From Demequina mangrovi (GTDB lineage Bacteria > Actinomycetota > Actinomycetes > Actinomycetales > Demequinaceae): 64,000 nucleotides of DNA. The translations under genes and the position numbers were made by a program. Numbering within the stretch: the stretch's first letter is position 1; every line of letters starts with the position of its first letter. A model generated the notes under the pieces. That model did no database searches and was not told where the DNA came from. It saw nothing but the letters and a program-made list of their open reading frames with translations. Of this stretch, positions 61,307 through 64,000 are shown in pieces. The DNA is taken from contig NZ_BBLU01000001.1 of the NCBI RefSeq assembly GCF_000759715.1, positions 248,001 through 312,000 on the forward strand, given 5' to 3'.

Positions 61307-61344
61307 GGTCCCCCTGCGGGACCCAGGCCGCTTACGGTGGTGTC
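61307..61344 (+). promoter_or_regulatory. Terminator hairpin followed by a leaderless promoter
   Basis: GGTCCC (61307-61312) pairs with GGGACC (61318-61323), which can end the SDR transcript. TACGGT (61333-61338) then lies 6 bases before the helicase ATG, a leaderless -10. Confidence 0.5.
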
Positions 61345-63198
61345 ATGACCTCCGAAAGCGTCGAGACCGACGCGGCAGCCGCCCCCACCCAGACCTTCGC
61401 CGACCTCGGGCTCGACGGGCCCATCCTCAAGTCCCTCAAGGCCGTCGGCTACGAGACCCCCTCCGCCATCCAGGCCGAGACCATCCCGCTGCTGCTCAGC
61501 GGCCGCGATGTGATGGGTCTCGCGCAGACGGGCACCGGCAAGACCGCCGCGTTCGCGCTGCCCATCCTCGCCCGGCTCGACAAGTCCCAGAAGGCTCCTC
61601 AGGCGCTGGTGCTCGCCCCGACGCGCGAGCTCGCGCTCCAGGTCTGCGAGGCCTTCGAGCGCTACGCGGCGGACGTCAAGGGCGTCCACGTGCTGCCCGT
61701 CTACGGCGGACAGGGCTACGGCGTGCAGCTGTCTGCGCTGCGTCGCGGCGTCCACATCGTGGTCGGCACGCCCGGGCGCATCATGGACCACCTCGACAAG
61801 GGCACGCTCGACCTGTCCGAGCTCAAGTACCTCGTGCTCGACGAGGCCGACGAGATGCTGAAGATGGGCTTCGCCGAGGACGTCGAGACCATCCTCGCGT
61901 CCACGCCCGACGACAAGCAGGTCGCGCTGTTCTCCGCGACCATGCCGTCCTCGATCCGCCGCCTGTCGCAGCGCTACCTGCACGACCCCGCGGAGGTCAC
62001 GGTCAAGCGCAAGACCACCACCTCCTCGACCATCACCCAGCGCTACCTGGTGGTGGCCTACCAGCAGAAGATGGACGCCCTCACGCGCCTCCTCGAGGTC
62101 GAGAACTTCGAGGCGATGATCGTCTTCACCCGCACCAAGAACGACACGGAGACCGTGGCCGAGCGCCTCAGGGCGCGCGGCCTGGCAGCGGCGGCCATCA
62201 GCGGCGACGTCGCGCAGGCCCAGCGCGAGCGGACCATCAAGCAGCTCAAGGACGGCAAGCTCGACATCCTGGTCGCCACCGACGTCGCGGCGCGCGGCCT
62301 CGACGTCGAGCGGATCAGCCACGTGGTGAACTTCGACATCCCGATCGACACCGAGTCCTACGTCCACCGCGTGGGTCGCACCGGACGTGCGGGGCGCACC
62401 GGCGACGCCATCAGCTTCATCACGCCTCGCGAGCGCCGCATGCTCACCGCGATCGAGAAGGCGACGCGACAGCCGCTCACGGAGATGCACTGGCCGTCCG
62501 CCGACGAGGTCAACGCGACGCGCCTCGCGCGCTTCGACGACTCGATCACGGCCGCGCTCGAGCAGAGCGACCGGATCAGCCGCTTCCGCGACATCATCGG
62601 CCACTACGTCGAGCACCACGACGTGCCCGAGGCCGACGTCGCCGCCGCGCTCGCGGTGGTCGCCCAGGGCGAGACCCCCCTGCTGCTCGACCCGGCCGAC
62701 GAGCCCAAGCGCGCGACGTTCGCACCCGACCGGGGCGCGCGGGACCGCGGCAGGGACGATGCGCGGGGCGGGCGCGACGAGCGTCGCGGTCGCGCCCCCA
62801 GCGAAGGCTTCACGACCTACCGCATCGAGGTGGGCAAGCGGCACAAGGTCGAGCCCCGGCAGATCGTGGGCGCGCTCGCGAACGAGGGCGGCCTCGCCCG
62901 CGGCGACTTCGGCAAGATCACGATCATGCCCGAGTTCTCCCTGGTCGAGCTGCCGTCGACGCTCCCGCCCTCGGCGCTGAGCAGGCTCGGCGGGACGCGG
63001 ATCTCCGGGCGCCTCATCGACATCCGTCCGGACTCCGGCGGGCCGTCGCGCGGCGGTTCCCGGGGCGGATCCCGCGGCGGGCGCTACGACGGCGGTCGGG
63101 GCTCGCGCGACGATCGCGGTCCCCGAGATGACCGCGGCCCTCGTGACGACCGCCGCCAGCGGGACGACCGGGGTCCGCGCAAGCCTCGCTGGGACTGA
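61345..63198 (+). CDS. DEAD-box ATP-dependent RNA helicase (DeaD/CsdA-like)
   Basis: 617-residue RNA helicase. The motifs are complete: Q motif (FADLGLDGPILKSLKAVGYETPSAIQ), AQTGTGKT, PTRELA, GTPGR, DEAD, SAT, ARGLDV and HRVGRTGRAGR. After the helicase core comes a DbpA-type RNA-binding domain (TTYRIEVGKRHKVEPRQIVGALANEGG) and a basic Arg/Gly/Asp-rich tail with RDDRGP-type repeats. These enzymes unwind structured RNA in ribosome assembly and cold adaptation. Transcription is probably leaderless from TACGGT. It is followed by a bidirectional hairpin. Confidence 0.92.
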   Translation: MTSESVETDAAAAPTQTFADLGLDGPILKSLKAVGYETPSAIQAETIPLLLSGRDVMGLAQTGTGKTAAFALPILARLDKSQKAPQALVLAPTRELALQVCEAFERYAADVKGVHVLPVYGGQGYGVQLSALRRGVHIVVGTPGRIMDHLDKGTLDLSELKYLVLDEADEMLKMGFAEDVETILASTPDDKQVALFSATMPSSIRRLSQRYLHDPAEVTVKRKTTTSSTITQRYLVVAYQQKMDALTRLLEVENFEAMIVFTRTKNDTETVAERLRARGLAAAAISGDVAQAQRERTIKQLKDGKLDILVATDVAARGLDVERISHVVNFDIPIDTESYVHRVGRTGRAGRTGDAISFITPRERRMLTAIEKATRQPLTEMHWPSADEVNATRLARFDDSITAALEQSDRISRFRDIIGHYVEHHDVPEADVAAALAVVAQGETPLLLDPADEPKRATFAPDRGARDRGRDDARGGRDERRGRAPSEGFTTYRIEVGKRHKVEPRQIVGALANEGGLARGDFGKITIMPEFSLVELPSTLPPSALSRLGGTRISGRLIDIRPDSGGPSRGGSRGGSRGGRYDGGRGSRDDRGPRDDRGPRDDRRQRDDRGPRKPRWD

Positions 63199-63207
63199 CC
63201 ACCGCTT

Positions 63208-63237
63208 CGGCGCCGCGGTCCTCGGGTCGCGGCGCCG
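63208..63237. terminator. Bidirectional hairpin terminator
   Basis: CGGCGCCGCG (63208-63217) pairs perfectly with CGCGGCGCCG (63228-63237) around a 10-base loop, between convergent genes. Confidence 0.7.
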
Positions 63238-63250
63238 TGCGCGTACGGCG

Positions 63251-64000
63251 TCAGTTCGCGACCGGCGAGAAGGTGTCGTAGGTCTCGATCACGGTGCGGA
63301 TGCGCGCGATCGCATCCTCGTCCAGGCCGGCGTCCCCCGTGACCTGGTGGAGCCCGTCGACCGCGAGGTTGCCGTACTTGTGGCCCGCGTCCTCCGGGAC
63401 CGCCGTCGAGAGGATGAGGTCGACGACGCCCTGGAAGGCCGTCACCGCGGGGATCCACACCATGTCCTTGCTCACGGACTCGGAGCGCTGATCCGGCTTG
63501 AGCCACTCGGGCTCGGACCAGATGACGCTGGGCCCGATGAAGACGATCGGGTCGTTGCCGTGCTGCAGGTACGCCACGCGCGTGTCCTGCCAGGTGGTGG
63601 TGAGCGCCTCGAGCCCGCCCCACTCGTCCGCCCAGCGCACGTGCAGACCCTGGTCGAAGACCGGCAGCGGGTAGGGACTGCCCTCGTCGCGCTCGTCCTG
63701 GAGCGTCGCCCAGATGGGCGTGAAGGAGGGCGTGCCGGCGAGCACCGCGCCCTGGGTCGAGTCGAGCAGGTCGAGCGCGTCGTCGTAGGCCGCCTGGATG
63801 CCGAAGCTGCCGAGGCTGAGGCCGTAGACCACCAGCTGGGGGCGGTCGTCGGCGGGGAGCGTCTCCCACCATGCGGTGACGGCGTCGACCAGCGCCGCCG
63901 TCCCGTCCTGCGACAGGTCGGGCGTGAGGATCGCCGATACCGGGCTGCCGGTCGCGCCGTACTGCATCGCGACGAGCGCGGTGTCGCCGGCGTGAAGGTA
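63251..64000 (-). CDS. Alpha/beta-hydrolase family protein (PF10081-like), partial
   Basis: Only the C-terminal ~250 residues are in the window; the frame stays open through the right edge (YLHAGDTALVAMQYG in the last bases), so the start lies outside. It shows a nucleophile elbow GLSLGSFG, then GPSVIWSEPEWL and a C-terminal HQVTGDAGLDE with a possible catalytic His. This combination fits the large membrane-bound alpha/beta-hydrolases of Actinobacteria, whose N-terminal part is multi-spanning. Substrate unknown. Confidence 0.75.
   Translation of the reverse strand, partial: YLHAGDTALVAMQYGATGSPVSAILTPDLSQDGTAALVDAVTAWWETLPADDRPQLVVYGLSLGSFGIQAAYDDALDLLDSTQGAVLAGTPSFTPIWATLQDERDEGSPYPLPVFDQGLHVRWADEWGGLEALTTTWQDTRVAYLQHGNDPIVFIGPSVIWSEPEWLKPDQRSESVSKDMVWIPAVTAFQGVVDLILSTAVPEDAGHKYGNLAVDGLHQVTGDAGLDEDAIARIRTVIETYDTFSPVAN

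Noticed and set aside
1-64000. tRNA, rRNA, insertion sequences and integrase genes
   Set aside because: I looked for them and saw no convincing candidate in this window.

Overview
The window is about 64 kb of very GC-rich DNA with actinobacterial features: GTG starts, many leaderless genes with a TANNNT box 6-8 bases before the start codon, a HelR gene preceded by a rifamycin-associated element, a fused-type PntAB, and a SARP-type regulator. A Micrococcales member (Demequinaceae/Cellulomonadaceae-like) is my best guess, but nothing here fixes the genus.

Left part (1-11.9 kb): housekeeping and accessory metabolism. It holds an M15 (VanY-type) carboxypeptidase with a long coiled coil, a dihydroorotate dehydrogenase-like flavoprotein, a Pr6Pr-type membrane protein, a MetE-C-like methyltransferase, a leucine-rich-variant repeat protein with an N-terminal Cys cluster, a group II PLP decarboxylase, a DUF6544-like protein, and the NAD(P) transhydrogenase genes pntA-pntB. 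From 11.9 to 24.4 kb lies one gene (minus strand) for a 4176-residue surface protein made of 28 tandem ~131-residue DUF11-type repeats.

Centre (24.6-54.2 kb): a contractile injection system (CIS/eCIS) locus. A small SARP regulator and a Cys-rich coiled-coil protein are on the minus strand. A first plus-strand operon encodes the DUF4255 cap protein, a carboxypeptidase-regulatory-like protein, sheath 1, tube 1, sheath 2, tube 2, an Afp7-like tube/baseplate adaptor, a small protein, a split spike (hub + OB-fold tip), a membrane-segment protein and a 1267-residue DUF4157-HNH nuclease effector. A convergent gene encodes a second DUF4157 protein fused to an L,D-transpeptidase (YkuD) domain. A second plus-strand operon encodes gp25, the J-like and tail-protein-I-like baseplate proteins, a tape-measure-like protein, the AAA+ ATPase and two proteins sharing an N-terminal domain. 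No tail-fibre, capsid, terminase or integrase gene is seen.

The most interesting signal is regulatory. Four promoter regions in this locus (the SARP gene, the Cys-rich gene, and both CIS operons) each carry two heptamers of the form GYRACRS with an 11-base period, 8-9 bases before a -10-like hexamer. That is the architecture of SARP operators, and a SARP gene lies inside the locus. At the two operon heads the element ends in an identical CACCACCATC core that would start transcription on the A of the ATG. I infer a self-contained, SARP-switched, fibreless (possibly intracellular) CIS with a nuclease and a peptidoglycan-active payload.

Right part (54.2-64 kb): a small unknown protein, a LURP-one-related protein, HelR with its rifamycin-associated element, a small dimeric alpha/beta-barrel protein, a flavin amine oxidase, a membrane-anchored unknown, an SDR/DUF2867 protein, a DEAD-box RNA helicase, and the 3' part of an alpha/beta-hydrolase that runs off the window.
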